Shown here piece after piece: positions 48,904-57,793 of a DNA stretch of 64,000 bases (position 1 is its first letter; every line of letters starts with the position of its first letter). A model generated the notes under the pieces. It was given only the letters and a program-made list of their open reading frames with translations, was not told the origin of the DNA and ran no database searches. A program made the position numbers and the translations under genes. The DNA lies in assembly GCF_030680395.1 (NCBI RefSeq), contig NZ_JAUXVR010000024.1:1-64000 (forward strand), in the 5' to 3' direction. The DNA is from Methylobacter sp. (GTDB lineage: Bacteria; Pseudomonadota; Gammaproteobacteria; Methylococcales; Methylomonadaceae).

Positions 48904-50022
48904 ATGGGTAAGATACGCGTATTGGTTATTGACGATTCAGCATTAATCAGAAAAATACTGACTGAAGTTTTAAGTTCGTCACCTGACATTGAGGTAGTCG
49001 GTACCGCAGCAGATCCTCTTATTGCTAGGGAAATGATTAAACAATTAAATCCGGATGTATTAACGCTGGATATTGAAATGCCGCACATGGACGGGATAAC
49101 TTTCTTAAGCAACTTGATGCGCTTAAGGCCAACTCCGGTTGTGATGATTTCCACGCTTACTGAACATGGTGCAGAGGCTACTTTAAATGCTCTGGCACTA
49201 GGTGCTGTAGATTTTATTGCTAAACCCAAAGTCGATGTTGTTAATACTCTGAATGAGTATGCCGAGGAAATTATTTCCAAGGTCATCGTTGCGGCGCAAG
49301 CAAAAGTAGGAAATGATTACAGTAGAGTGGTCAAACCCAAACACTCTGTAACAACTGTTCCCGAGATTTCAGAAAAACATTCAGTCGATGTGATTCTGAA
49401 AGCGGCACCTATAAAAACACATATTAACTCCACCAATAAAATAATTGCTTTGGGTGCCTCAACAGGTGGAACAGAAGCGATTAAAGCTGTGGTTAAAGGA
49501 TTTCCAGCAGATACCCCGCCTATTTTAATAACGCAACATTTACCCGCTGCATTTAGTGAATCATTTGTTCGGCATATCGGGCTTGCAACGGAAATGTCAG
49601 CTTGTATTCCCAAACATGGCCAAATCGTTGAACCGGGTAATATTTATCTTTCACCTGGAGACAGGCACATGCTGGTGATTAGAGAAGGGAATAAATATAT
49701 TATTCATTTGAGCGATGGATTGCCTGTCAATCGTCATAAACCGGCAGTTGATGTACTGTTTCGTTCAGTCGCCCAATGTGCAGGTGCTAATGCCATTGGT
49801 ATACTATTAACAGGCATGGGTGCTGACGGAGCAATGGGCATGAAAGAAATGCATGATGCGGGTGCTAAAACAGTTATTCAGGATGAGCAATCCAGTGTGG
49901 TCTGGGGTATGCCGGGCGCTGCATTCAAGTTGGGGTGTACTGACTATGTGGTATCGTTAGAAGAAGTTTCGCATAAAGTGTTAAGCTTGGTTAAAGCTGG
50001 CAGTAGTGGTAAGGCTCTCTAA
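48904..50022 (+). CDS. cheB: Protein-glutamate methylesterase CheB
   Basis: Encodes 372 residues. The N-terminal receiver has phospho-acceptor D56 ([12 protein letters not shown]). The C-terminal methylesterase shows the catalytic triad: S186 in GASTGGTEA, H212 in TQHLP and D308 in GMGADGAMG. A low-complexity linker of about 50 residues joins them. It removes methyl groups from receptors and, with CheD, deamidates glutamines. No strong ribosome binding site; GAGTGAATTT precedes the ATG. Confidence 0.96.
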   Translation: MGKIRVLVIDDSALIRKILTEVLSSSPDIEVVGTAADPLIAREMIKQLNPDVLTLDIEMPHMDGITFLSNLMRLRPTPVVMISTLTEHGAEATLNALALGAVDFIAKPKVDVVNTLNEYAEEIISKVIVAAQAKVGNDYSRVVKPKHSVTTVPEISEKHSVDVILKAAPIKTHINSTNKIIALGASTGGTEAIKAVVKGFPADTPPILITQHLPAAFSESFVRHIGLATEMSACIPKHGQIVEPGNIYLSPGDRHMLVIREGNKYIIHLSDGLPVNRHKPAVDVLFRSVAQCAGANAIGILLTGMGADGAMGMKEMHDAGAKTVIQDEQSSVVWGMPGAAFKLGCTDYVVSLEEVSHKVLSLVKAGSSGKAL

Positions 50023-50167
50023 TAACTTATCAGCCTTTTTCGGATGTAGTTGGCAGCGCTATCTTATATGAATTTATTTCATAAGAACTTACCATTGCAG
50101 GATAGGTAATGTATTGTGCCAGATGCAGAATTTTAAAAATATTACTTTTCATGTTGTGTAATTAAAT

Positions 50168-50776
50168 ATGACTAATCAGACTAAATCACAATTTATTGCA
50201 GTCGCTTCAATTACCTCGGAGTTAAGTGCAGTTATGGTGGTAGCTAAGGAAATATCATTAGCGGCGGCCAATGCCAAGGCTATTGCATTTAGGGCTGGAG
50301 ATAAAGCAAAAGGATTTCAGCCGATTACTGACTTTATTAATGAATTGGCTAAAGAAACAATTGAACTGGTTACTAATATCAATATATATGCGTTGGTGTT
50401 ATATCGATTGACTGTCGATGAATTCCAAAAAACGGCTGCTTATAATAAATTCGAGTTGGCAGCAAAAATGGCTGAAGGGGCCGTTTATGCCAAATCTATG
50501 CAGGAGCCGGTAGATCATGCAAGGCTTTCCATGCAAGATTGCCAGAGACAGTTTAAACGGGATGTGTCGCAACTGCTAGGTCAACTTGAGGCCGTGATGC
50601 ATCATGCGCGTGCCGCGCGGGTTATTGCCGCAAACTCAAGAATTGAAGCATCACAGGCGGGTGAATATTTACAGAGCCTGCAAGCAGTTGCTGAAAGTGT
50701 AGATAAAGCTGCACATACCATTCATGATAATGTGCAGCGGTGCAGAATCGCATTATCCATTTATCGCAATAGCTGA
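50168..50776 (+). CDS. Soluble protein with chemoreceptor-like hairpin segments
   Basis: Encodes 202 residues, predicted nearly all helical, without membrane segments or a ligand domain. Two stretches resemble the hairpin tip of methyl-accepting proteins: EISLAAANAKAIAFRAGDKAKGFQPITDF near residues 28-56 and AARVIAANSRIEASQAGEYL near 149-168 (compare [19 protein letters not shown] in the nearby receptor). I do not know a named family. It stands between cheB and the ODP gene, 30 bp from the latter. It may be a receptor-like adaptor that carries the ODP signal to CheA. Function is inferred only. Confidence 0.72.
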   Translation: MTNQTKSQFIAVASITSELSAVMVVAKEISLAAANAKAIAFRAGDKAKGFQPITDFINELAKETIELVTNINIYALVLYRLTVDEFQKTAAYNKFELAAKMAEGAVYAKSMQEPVDHARLSMQDCQRQFKRDVSQLLGQLEAVMHHARAARVIAANSRIEASQAGEYLQSLQAVAESVDKAAHTIHDNVQRCRIALSIYRNS

Positions 50777-50806
50777 ATAGCTGCTAACACAGAAGGCTTG
50801 TTTTTT

Positions 50807-51535
50807 ATGAAAATGACCAAGATATATGAAGGATCGCACCAATGGATTATGTTTGGAAGGGATGAAGGCAAGCCCGGTAATATAGTCGATACCAACCAAT
50901 ATGTAGTACGCACGGCAAACCGCTGTCTGCTTTTGGATCCAGGCGGTGCCGAGTTGTTTGCCCCGATGATGGCGGCTGTGTTGCATCATGCTCCTGTGGA
51001 TCAAATAACGGATCTGTTCGCTTCGCATCAAGATCCTGACGTGATCTCATCATTGGGCTTATGGGATCAGGCCTTAACAAATGCCAAGCTCCATGCTCCG
51101 GCTATTTGGGAAGGTTTCTTACGGCATTACAGCTGTGAATCAATAGAATATGTTCCTATTCCAGATAATGGCGGAACAATTAAATTAGAGTCTGTGGAAT
51201 TGCAGATTATTCCAGCCCATTATTTGCATTCATCCGGCAATTTTCATGTCTATGATCCGCAAGCCAAGATTTTGATGTCAGGTGATGTTGGGGCTGCTAT
51301 CGAAGGGCCTGATTCTCCTGTGTTTGTCGATAATTTCGCTGCGCATGTTGAAAAAATGCGTTATTGGCATCAACGATGGATGCCGTCAAATCAGGCAAAA
51401 AGAGTATGGATTGAGCGGGTAAGAAATCTTGATATTGATATTTTGGCTCCACAGCATGGGCGGATGTTTAAGGGTGATGATGTCAAACGGTTTTTAGACT
51501 GGTTTGATGCTTTACAGGTAGGTATTGCTGTTTAA
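50807..51535 (+). CDS. ODP-type metallo-beta-lactamase-fold diiron protein
   Basis: Encodes 242 residues from the ATG at 50807 (AGAAGG upstream; a TTG at 50798 is less likely). Metal ligands of the flavodiiron kind are visible: H74, D76, D78 (SHQDPD), H138 (PAHYLHS), D160 (LMSGDVG) and H217 (APQHG). The flavodoxin domain of flavodiiron proteins is missing, so it is not a complete oxygen or NO reductase. Short proteins of this type (ODP, oxygen-binding diiron protein) are known as oxygen sensors in chemotaxis of Treponema denticola. The place at the end of a che cluster supports the same role. Confidence 0.87.
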   Translation: MKMTKIYEGSHQWIMFGRDEGKPGNIVDTNQYVVRTANRCLLLDPGGAELFAPMMAAVLHHAPVDQITDLFASHQDPDVISSLGLWDQALTNAKLHAPAIWEGFLRHYSCESIEYVPIPDNGGTIKLESVELQIIPAHYLHSSGNFHVYDPQAKILMSGDVGAAIEGPDSPVFVDNFAAHVEKMRYWHQRWMPSNQAKRVWIERVRNLDIDILAPQHGRMFKGDDVKRFLDWFDALQVGIAV

Positions 51536-51621
51536 TCAATTTTAAAACGTGACCAGTTCATTTGAAAAGGAAGCGATATTTTATGAAGCCTGTGGTTTTT
51601 CATTGATGTTTCTAATTTTGA

Positions 51622-51704
51622 GGGCTGGTTACGGTATAAATTGGATTTGTCATTAATTCAATGTTGTCGGATTTTTAAGGGTAATTTTTGTAACCAGCCA
51701 GCCC
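51622..51704. repeat. Inverted repeat downstream of the ODP gene
   Basis: GGGCTGGTTAC (51622-51632) and GTAACCAGCC-AGCCC (51690-51704) can pair across about 57 bases. It lies between the convergent ODP and AI-2E transporter genes and may serve in transcription end, though there is no T run. Confidence 0.5.
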
Positions 51705-51727
51705 TTTCAAATGATTAAAACTTTATT

Positions 51728-52870
51728 CTATCGCTTTGGTTCAACATGACTGACTACTAGCACTTCTTTGATATTTTCTTCTTCACTTTTACGATATACC
51801 CAAGCCATAAACAATTGGTATCCCAAAGCCAACATCACCGAACCCAGAAACAAACCGATAATCCCACCGGTAGCCATGCCGCCTAACGCGCCCAGAAGAA
51901 TCACCGGCATTGGTGCATCCACGCCTCGGCCTAACACCAAGGGTTTGAGGATATTGTCCGCCATCCCGGCAACCAGGGTATAAACAGCAAACATCACCGC
52001 TACCGTAGTGGAATCGTTAGTGTAAAACACATAAATGATGGTCGGCAGTGCAATAAAGATGGCAGGGATTTGAACGATGCCCAACAACAATACCAACAAG
52101 GCCCAAATACCGGCGGCGGGAATGCCCGCCAAGATAAACCCAGCCCCCAGTAAAAGGGCTTGAACGCAGGCAATGCCGATGACGCCCTGCGCCACGGCAC
52201 GGATAGTCGCGGTCGCAAGCGCGACCAATACTTCCCCTTCCTCGGGTCCGGCCATCCGTTTGGCAATGGCCTTTGCCGCCGCATAGCCAGATGAGCCATA
52301 GGCCATCCATACCCCGGAAAGCACTAAGGCCGCCAAAAACATCAAAATGGCCTTGCCGGCGCTGGCGGCATAGCCCAGAATTTGTTTGGTGACTACGCTG
52401 ATTTTGGGTTCGTATTTCGCTACTACGCCGCCAAGATCGGTATGCGCAGCCGACCATAACGCATATACTTTTTTCCCCACCACCGGCCATCCGGCGACAG
52501 ATTCACTGGGCGCAGGCACTTGCAATGTCCCGCTTTGGACTTGTTTCACCAAGTCCGTGGATGAGTCCGCGAAGGAAAATGCCAATAAGGTAGTGGGGAT
52601 GAATACGCTCAACACTATCACCAGCACCAAGGCCGTTGCGGCATAACCATCCCTGCCACCCATCTTGCGGACGATCAAGGTATGCAGGGGATACAAGGCC
52701 ACAGCCAATATCAGCGACCATAACATCAAGCCGATAAAAGGCTTGAATATTTGATAGCAATAAACTACCAAAAAAACGAGCAATCCGAGGCGGATGAATA
52801 AGTCGAGCAATTTGCGCGAGATAAGCTTTTCCAAGGTCTTATCGGGTAACGGATTCTTTTCATTGTTCAT
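51728..52870 (-). CDS. AI-2E family transporter (PerM/TqsA family)
   Basis: Encodes 380 residues with about eight membrane segments, two near residues 25-70, one at 75-100, and the rest after 170. The family pattern is visible in KPFIGLMLWSLILAVALYPL, and near the C-terminus GMADNILKPLVLGRG and GLFLGSVMLALGYQL. Substrates vary in the family (AI-2, Na+/H+ exchange, unknown), so the name should not be taken as function. Single gene. Confidence 0.87.
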   Translation of the reverse strand: MNNEKNPLPDKTLEKLISRKLLDLFIRLGLLVFLVVYCYQIFKPFIGLMLWSLILAVALYPLHTLIVRKMGGRDGYAATALVLVIVLSVFIPTTLLAFSFADSSTDLVKQVQSGTLQVPAPSESVAGWPVVGKKVYALWSAAHTDLGGVVAKYEPKISVVTKQILGYAASAGKAILMFLAALVLSGVWMAYGSSGYAAAKAIAKRMAGPEEGEVLVALATATIRAVAQGVIGIACVQALLLGAGFILAGIPAAGIWALLVLLLGIVQIPAIFIALPTIIYVFYTNDSTTVAVMFAVYTLVAGMADNILKPLVLGRGVDAPMPVILLGALGGMATGGIIGLFLGSVMLALGYQLFMAWVYRKSEEENIKEVLVVSHVEPKR

Positions 52871-53168
52871 AAGTGAAACTCAAATAATCCAGTATTAAGC
52901 AAGAAAGCCCCCTCAAGGGGGAGTTAGAGACAAACGGGGCAGTGCCCGATACAACGGCAGTCGCGTTAAATTCATGTCGTTTGTTTTGAGCATCCTTGCC
53001 CAAAACAAGCTATCGTAAAGCGAATTCCCGATTCAAACATAACGTCTTACTATTACCTATTAGTTCCTTGTGAGGATTACTTCCCTAGGGTTTGATAAAA
53101 ATTATCTATCCAATAGATAACTCTCACACATTTCTGGATCAGTACAGATAAAGTCAGAGTGATTACAC
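52871..53168. other. Gap between transporter and lipoprotein genes
   Basis: 298 bases without a supported gene. A small palindrome TATCTATccaATAGATA lies near 53103-53119. No promoter is assigned with confidence. Confidence 0.5.
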
Positions 53169-53699
53169 TTATTGATTCTTTCTCAGCAGCGGTAAATCGG
53201 ATGCAATTTCGAGATCAAGTAAAAGGCCGATCTCGTATTCTACTTGCAAAAATTTTGTAGCAATTATTGGCGAAGTGGCTTTTTTTATTTTACCGTAATA
53301 ATCTTCGAGCAATTCCAGCTTCTTTTTACGTATTGCAAAAGCACGTTTAGCAAGACTGTTTGCGGTATCGTCAGTCATCGTGTTCAAGTTGAACTGGTAA
53401 TCGCGAATTAACGCCAGCCTTTCGTTATTAAGCTTTTTCAATTCCGACTCATACGGGTAATATTCGTGCCAGAAAGCATTATAATTCGGATCGTTCTGAT
53501 CCAATTCCATAACCTGATTGATTAAGACCACCTTATCCTGTCTCATTTCTGCTCTGACATAGTCTACATACGCAACGGTCTTATCACTCATAGGTGGAGC
53601 TTTTGGTGTTTCTGTTGCACAACCGGTCAGCAGCGCTCCCATTACGGCAATCACCGATAAGCAGTATGCCTTTTTGTTCTCAACTGAGATGTTTATCAT
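53169..53699 (-). CDS. Small lipoprotein of unknown function
   Basis: Encodes 176 residues from the ATG at 53699. A signal peptide with a lipobox LLTGC (C27) is followed by a helical, highly charged body with conserved-looking blocks VAYVDYVRAEMRQDK and FAIRKKKLELLEDYYGKIKKA. GAGAAAATAAG precedes the ATG on the minus strand. The frame extends 28 codons upstream without a signal. No known family is recognised; long helices suggest a coiled coil in the periplasm. Confidence 0.78.
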   Translation of the reverse strand: MINISVENKKAYCLSVIAVMGALLTGCATETPKAPPMSDKTVAYVDYVRAEMRQDKVVLINQVMELDQNDPNYNAFWHEYYPYESELKKLNNERLALIRDYQFNLNTMTDDTANSLAKRAFAIRKKKLELLEDYYGKIKKATSPIIATKFLQVEYEIGLLLDLEIASDLPLLRKNQ

Positions 53700-53804
53700 C
53701 TTATTTTCTCCATACAAACGAAATAAACGAAGAACACAAAAAACCTCTTCGTGTTGGGTTAAATGATCATTTGTTAAATACACTTCATTATTAGGAAATT
53801 TTCA

Positions 53805-54383
53805 TCAACAACTGAATAGTTCAAAAGGTAACACTTTTAGTCTTTCGGCTTCTCTGAGGCCGGAAGTCCTGAACATGTAAAAATCATTACAAGGACTTCT
53901 CCAAGCGGGCAATAAACCGCTTAGGGCTTGCTTTCGACATATGAAGCGCTTGAAACTCCGCGCTACGGCTACGGTATGTTCCATTGCACTGCAGGCATGG
54001 CTGGTAAAATCGATCATCACTTCGCTAGAGTTGGCTGGAAATTCCGGTTTTCCAATGCCCAACAGCGTGAAATGTCTTCTCATGCGGTCGAGCATATGAT
54101 CCAAATCCGATAGCAGACTGAGGATATCGGCCGAGGTGTCGGGCAACAACATCTCAGTGTACAGCGTTAAGCCGATATTTGAGCGCAGGCTGTCGCCAGT
54201 GGATTCGAAAGCAGCGAGCTGTTGCTGTTTGTCTTCGGTCGTCACAGCCCAGCCTTCTTTAAGATAGGCAATCATCCCTTCCTGATAAGCTAAAATCGCC
54301 ATCGACACGGCATCCAACAGTTCCTGGATCAGCGACTGCACAATACGAGTCGTGCGAAAAGGGGAGAGTTTGAATTCCACCAT
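53805..54383 (-). CDS. PhoU-like (DUF47) protein with a diverged C-terminus
   Basis: Encodes 192 residues. Residues 1-130 are helical and resemble the N-terminal half of the DUF47/PhoU-like family (ESTGDSLRSNIGLTLYTEMLLPDTSADILSLLSDLDHMLD). The last 50 residues (from about SFKRFICRKQ on) do not look like the family. In another frame the bases near 53960-53887 read EFQALHMSKASPKRFIARLEKSL then stop, which looks more protein-like. A frameshift near 53960 is therefore likely, real or from assembly. The start lies six bases after ppk2, so the two are cotranscribed. Confidence 0.6.
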   Translation of the reverse strand: MVEFKLSPFRTTRIVQSLIQELLDAVSMAILAYQEGMIAYLKEGWAVTTEDKQQQLAAFESTGDSLRSNIGLTLYTEMLLPDTSADILSLLSDLDHMLDRMRRHFTLLGIGKPEFPANSSEVMIDFTSHACSAMEHTVAVARSFKRFICRKQALSGLLPAWRSPCNDFYMFRTSGLREAERLKVLPFELFSC

Positions 54384-54388
54384 GGTAA

Positions 54389-55288
54389 TTATTCCTCTTC
54401 TAAGGTTTTTCGGGCTTGTTCCAACAACACGCGTTGCTCATCATCCATCTCGGGAAACTCAAGGTCGAGATCGCGCAATGTCGTGGTGACAATGTCGGCG
54501 ACCACGGCTCGAGTCGCCCATTTGTCGTCGGCCGGCACAATATACCAGGGCGCCCATTTGGTGCTGGTTGCGCTGATGGCTTTTTCGTAGGCGTCGACAT
54601 AATCGTCCCAGTAGCCGCGCTCGTTAAGATCGGCAAGTGAAAATTTCCAGTTTTTTTCGGCTCGTTCCAGCCTGTCCATGAATCGCTGTTTCTGTTCTTC
54701 CTTGGAGACGTGCAGAAAAAACTTCAACACGACCGTGCCGTTGCGCACCAGATGACGCTCGAAGGCGTTGATGTCGTCATAGCGATCCTGCCAAAACGCC
54801 TTGCCGTGCTTGCCGTCCGGAAGTTTTTGTTGTTCCAGCATGTCTTTGTGGACTTTGACCACCAGCACGTCTTCGTAGTAGGAACGGTTGAAAATGCCGA
54901 TGCGGCCGCGCTCGGGCAGGGATTTCATATAACGCCAGAGGAAGTTATGGTCCAGTTCTTCGGCCGACGGCTTTTTGAAGCTGAAAACCTGGCAGCCCTG
55001 AGGATTGACGCCCGACATGACGTGCCTGATGGTGCCGTCCTTTCCCGCCGCATCCATGGCCTGCAACACGATCAACAAGGCGTAGCGGTCATCGGCGTAA
55101 AGCAATTGCTGGCATTCGGACAGCTCTTCAATGCTGGTTTGCAAAACCTCGTTTGCTCTTTCCTTAACGAACTTCTTACCTGCGGATTTGAATTCATCGG
55201 TTTGCTCCCAGCCGGTATGGTAATCCTTGAGCCGGATTTTTGTATCCGGCTTAACCTTGAACAAATCAATAACGTCTTTTCTAATCAT
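54389..55288 (-). CDS. PPK2 family polyphosphate kinase
   Basis: Encodes 299 residues. It transfers phosphate between polyphosphate and nucleotides. Walker A-like QAMDAAGKDGTIRHV near residue 80, the lid and substrate loops KPSAEELDHNFLWRY and GIFNRSYYEDVLVVKVH, and a typical NERGYWDDYVDAYEKAI stretch are visible. The shape fits the short single-domain PPK2 forms (polyphosphate:nucleotide phosphotransferase). AAGGAG stands before the ATG. It follows subunit A of the V-type ATPase by 32 bases in the same direction. Confidence 0.92.
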   Translation of the reverse strand: MIRKDVIDLFKVKPDTKIRLKDYHTGWEQTDEFKSAGKKFVKERANEVLQTSIEELSECQQLLYADDRYALLIVLQAMDAAGKDGTIRHVMSGVNPQGCQVFSFKKPSAEELDHNFLWRYMKSLPERGRIGIFNRSYYEDVLVVKVHKDMLEQQKLPDGKHGKAFWQDRYDDINAFERHLVRNGTVVLKFFLHVSKEEQKQRFMDRLERAEKNWKFSLADLNERGYWDDYVDAYEKAISATSTKWAPWYIVPADDKWATRAVVADIVTTTLRDLDLEFPEMDDEQRVLLEQARKTLEEE

Positions 55289-55320
55289 GGCAATGCTCCT
55301 TGCAGCAGCTTTGGGGTCTA

Positions 55321-57129
55321 TTAGGCGTTATGGCCCGGTAAATATTGATCGGCAAGTTGTTCGATGTCTTTGCCGTAGCGTTCGTAATCCGGCGAATCGG
55401 GACGGCTGTAATTCCAGTTTTTATAGAGGCCGGTCAGCTTGGTAAAAAAATCCCGGGCTTCGTTTTTGTCTTGAAACTTGAATTCCGCCACAACCAGCTT
55501 TTTTAACACCTTGAAACTGGCCAGCTGGCGCTCGCGGGGCATGCAGGCATCGACTTCGTCAAAAGCATCCTGCTGCAAATAAACCATGTCCAGCAGCATC
55601 GATTTTTGCCATTCGATGAAATCTTCCAGGGTAATGCCTTCTTCGCCGGTGACCTGCATGATTTGATAAATGCCGTCGCCGCGCTCCAGCAGGGTCATCA
55701 TGTTTTTAACATCATTAACCCACTGTGCATTGAGTTCTTTGGTAAACCAGGGCGCCAATTGATCCAGGTAGCGGGACCACGACAGCAGCGGATCGATGGC
55801 CGGATAAAAGCGTTTGTAGGCGCGATCGGCGGACAAGCCGAGGAAGGTCTTGACGGTGCCGAGCGTGGACTGGGTGACCGGTTCCTCGAAATTGCCTCCC
55901 GCCGGAGACACCGTGCCAATCAAGGTCAGCGTGCCGGTGGAGCCGTCGGCGCAACGGATTACGCCGGCGCGCTCGTAAAGATTCTTGATCGCGGAATCGA
56001 GATAGGCCGGGAATGCTTCTTCGCCGGGGATTTCCTCCATCCTGCCCGACGTTTCGCGCATCGCCTGCGCCCAGCGCGACGTCGAGTCGGCAATCAGCAA
56101 CACGTCGTAGCCCATTTGGCGGAAATATTCCCCCAGCGTGATACCGGTGTAGATTGATGCTTCGCGGGCCGCGACCGGCATTGAGGAGGTGTTGCAGATA
56201 ATGATGGTGCGATCCATTAACGTGCCGCCGGTGCGGGGATCGGCCGTTTCCGGGTATTCGTGGATGGTTTCGACGACTTCCCCGGCGCGTTCGCCGCAAG
56301 CGACAATGATCACGATGTCGACGCTGGAGTAGCGCGCGATCAGGCTCTGCAAAACCGTCTTGCCGGCGCCGAACGGCCCTGGGATGCAGCCCGTGCCGCC
56401 TTGGGCAATCGGGAAAAAAGTGTCGATGATGCGGGTGGCGGTGGTCAGCGGTTTCGATGGGAACTGCCGCTCAATAAAACGCCTGCGCAGCAGGTTCTCT
56501 GGAATCGGACGCCGGATCGGCCAGCGGCACGCCATGGTCAATTCCTTTTCTTCACCGTTCGACGTCTTGTAGCGCGCCACAACCTCGTTAATGGAAAAAC
56601 TGCCGCCTCGAATCCAGGTCAACTGGACAGGTTCCGCTTCATTGAAAGGAACCATGATCTTGTGTTTGAACGGGCCTTCGGGCACCGATCCTAGCACGCC
56701 GCCGGGAGGCAAGGAATCGCCTATCTCCGCATCCGGCGTAAACTGCCATTTTTTATCGGGATCAAGCGGCGGCATTATGATGCCGCGCGGCAGAAAAAAA
56801 CCGTATTTTTGCGCCAGGCCGTGCAAAGGGTTAAGCAAGCCGTCGAAAACCTGGCCCAGCAGCCCGGGGCCCAAGGTTGCTGAAAGCATTTCACCGGACA
56901 GCTCCACCCGGTCGCCAACCCGCACGCCGCGGGTATCCTCGAACACCTGCATGTCTGCGGTGCGTCCCCGCACCCGAAGGATTTCGGCCTTCAGCCGTTC
57001 TTCGCCGACGCAGACGTAGCCGACTTCGTTTTTCATCACTTCGGAGGCTTCGTCAAACTCGATCAGGACCAGACTTTCCTTGACGCCTACCACGGTCGCA
57101 TAGACGGCGCCGGTATTTTCATTGGACAT
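55321..57129 (-). CDS. atpA: V/A-type ATP synthase/ATPase catalytic subunit A
   Basis: Encodes 602 residues. It is the nucleotide-hydrolysing subunit of the V/A-type rotary ATPase. Walker A is GPFGAGKTVLQS near residue 247, preceded by the non-homologous insertion typical of A subunits (PPGGVLGSVPEGPFKHKI). GERAGEVVE and LLIADSTSRWAQAMRE are intact. Last ATPase gene in this operon, starting 11 bases inside the DUF2764 gene's end. Confidence 0.96.
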   Translation of the reverse strand: MSNENTGAVYATVVGVKESLVLIEFDEASEVMKNEVGYVCVGEERLKAEILRVRGRTADMQVFEDTRGVRVGDRVELSGEMLSATLGPGLLGQVFDGLLNPLHGLAQKYGFFLPRGIIMPPLDPDKKWQFTPDAEIGDSLPPGGVLGSVPEGPFKHKIMVPFNEAEPVQLTWIRGGSFSINEVVARYKTSNGEEKELTMACRWPIRRPIPENLLRRRFIERQFPSKPLTTATRIIDTFFPIAQGGTGCIPGPFGAGKTVLQSLIARYSSVDIVIIVACGERAGEVVETIHEYPETADPRTGGTLMDRTIIICNTSSMPVAAREASIYTGITLGEYFRQMGYDVLLIADSTSRWAQAMRETSGRMEEIPGEEAFPAYLDSAIKNLYERAGVIRCADGSTGTLTLIGTVSPAGGNFEEPVTQSTLGTVKTFLGLSADRAYKRFYPAIDPLLSWSRYLDQLAPWFTKELNAQWVNDVKNMMTLLERGDGIYQIMQVTGEEGITLEDFIEWQKSMLLDMVYLQQDAFDEVDACMPRERQLASFKVLKKLVVAEFKFQDKNEARDFFTKLTGLYKNWNYSRPDSPDYERYGKDIEQLADQYLPGHNA

Positions 57130-57778
57130 GTTTTATCTCCTCGATCAATACTTGGAAGCGTTGTTTCGCGGCGCTTGCATCGCGTTGTAGCCAAGCCTGC
57201 AAAATATCCCATTTGAATACAAAGGCGGTGATCGCTTCGAAACCGAAAGGACGCATATCACCCAAACGGGACAGCTTCCGCCATACGGTATCCATCAGCA
57301 GGCGGTCCAACGCCATCGCATCGGCAGCCGCCAGATAGCTGTCGGCTTCGTTCACCCAGGGATAAACCGTGCCCAGGCGAAAATCGGCTGCATCCCAATG
57401 CGCTTCGATATGCTTGACCCAATGGCCGACGCCCCAGCCTCCAGTGTATTGCTCCGGATCACGTCCGGCTTGCCTGATGCGCAGTGCGGCAACAACGGTT
57501 TGTATATCCAGTCGGTATTCCACGAACTCCCGTAACACCGGTTCGCTTATGCGTTGCAGCCCAGTCTTATATTGTGCGGCGATATTGCCGCCGCACAATT
57601 TGCCGGCAGACAGCCGCCAACCGGCCAGAAATTCAGCCTGGAAGATTTGCCGGCTTTGATCCGTCTCCAGCATGCGCAAACGCTGTTCCAGGCGCAAACG
57701 GCTTAGGGGAAGCCGCTCGGCATCCGCGAAATAGGGCAGGTGCGGAAAACTGGCTACGACCGTATAGTAATTCGTCAT
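57119..57778 (-). CDS. DUF2764 protein of V-type ATPase operons
   Basis: Encodes 219 residues from the ATG at 57778 (four residues longer from 57790). It begins NYYTVVASFPHLPYF and carries FVEYRLDIQTVVAALRIRQAGRDP and VFKWDILQAWL. It is recognised as the DUF2764 family found between the E and A genes of bacterial V-type ATPases. It probably fills the place of subunit C, linking the rotor and membrane parts. Overlaps subunit A by 11 bases. Confidence 0.87.
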   Translation of the reverse strand: MTNYYTVVASFPHLPYFADAERLPLSRLRLEQRLRMLETDQSRQIFQAEFLAGWRLSAGKLCGGNIAAQYKTGLQRISEPVLREFVEYRLDIQTVVAALRIRQAGRDPEQYTGGWGVGHWVKHIEAHWDAADFRLGTVYPWVNEADSYLAAADAMALDRLLMDTVWRKLSRLGDMRPFGFEAITAFVFKWDILQAWLQRDASAAKQRFQVLIEEIKHVQ

Positions 57779-57793
57779 GGCTGGGGACATCCT

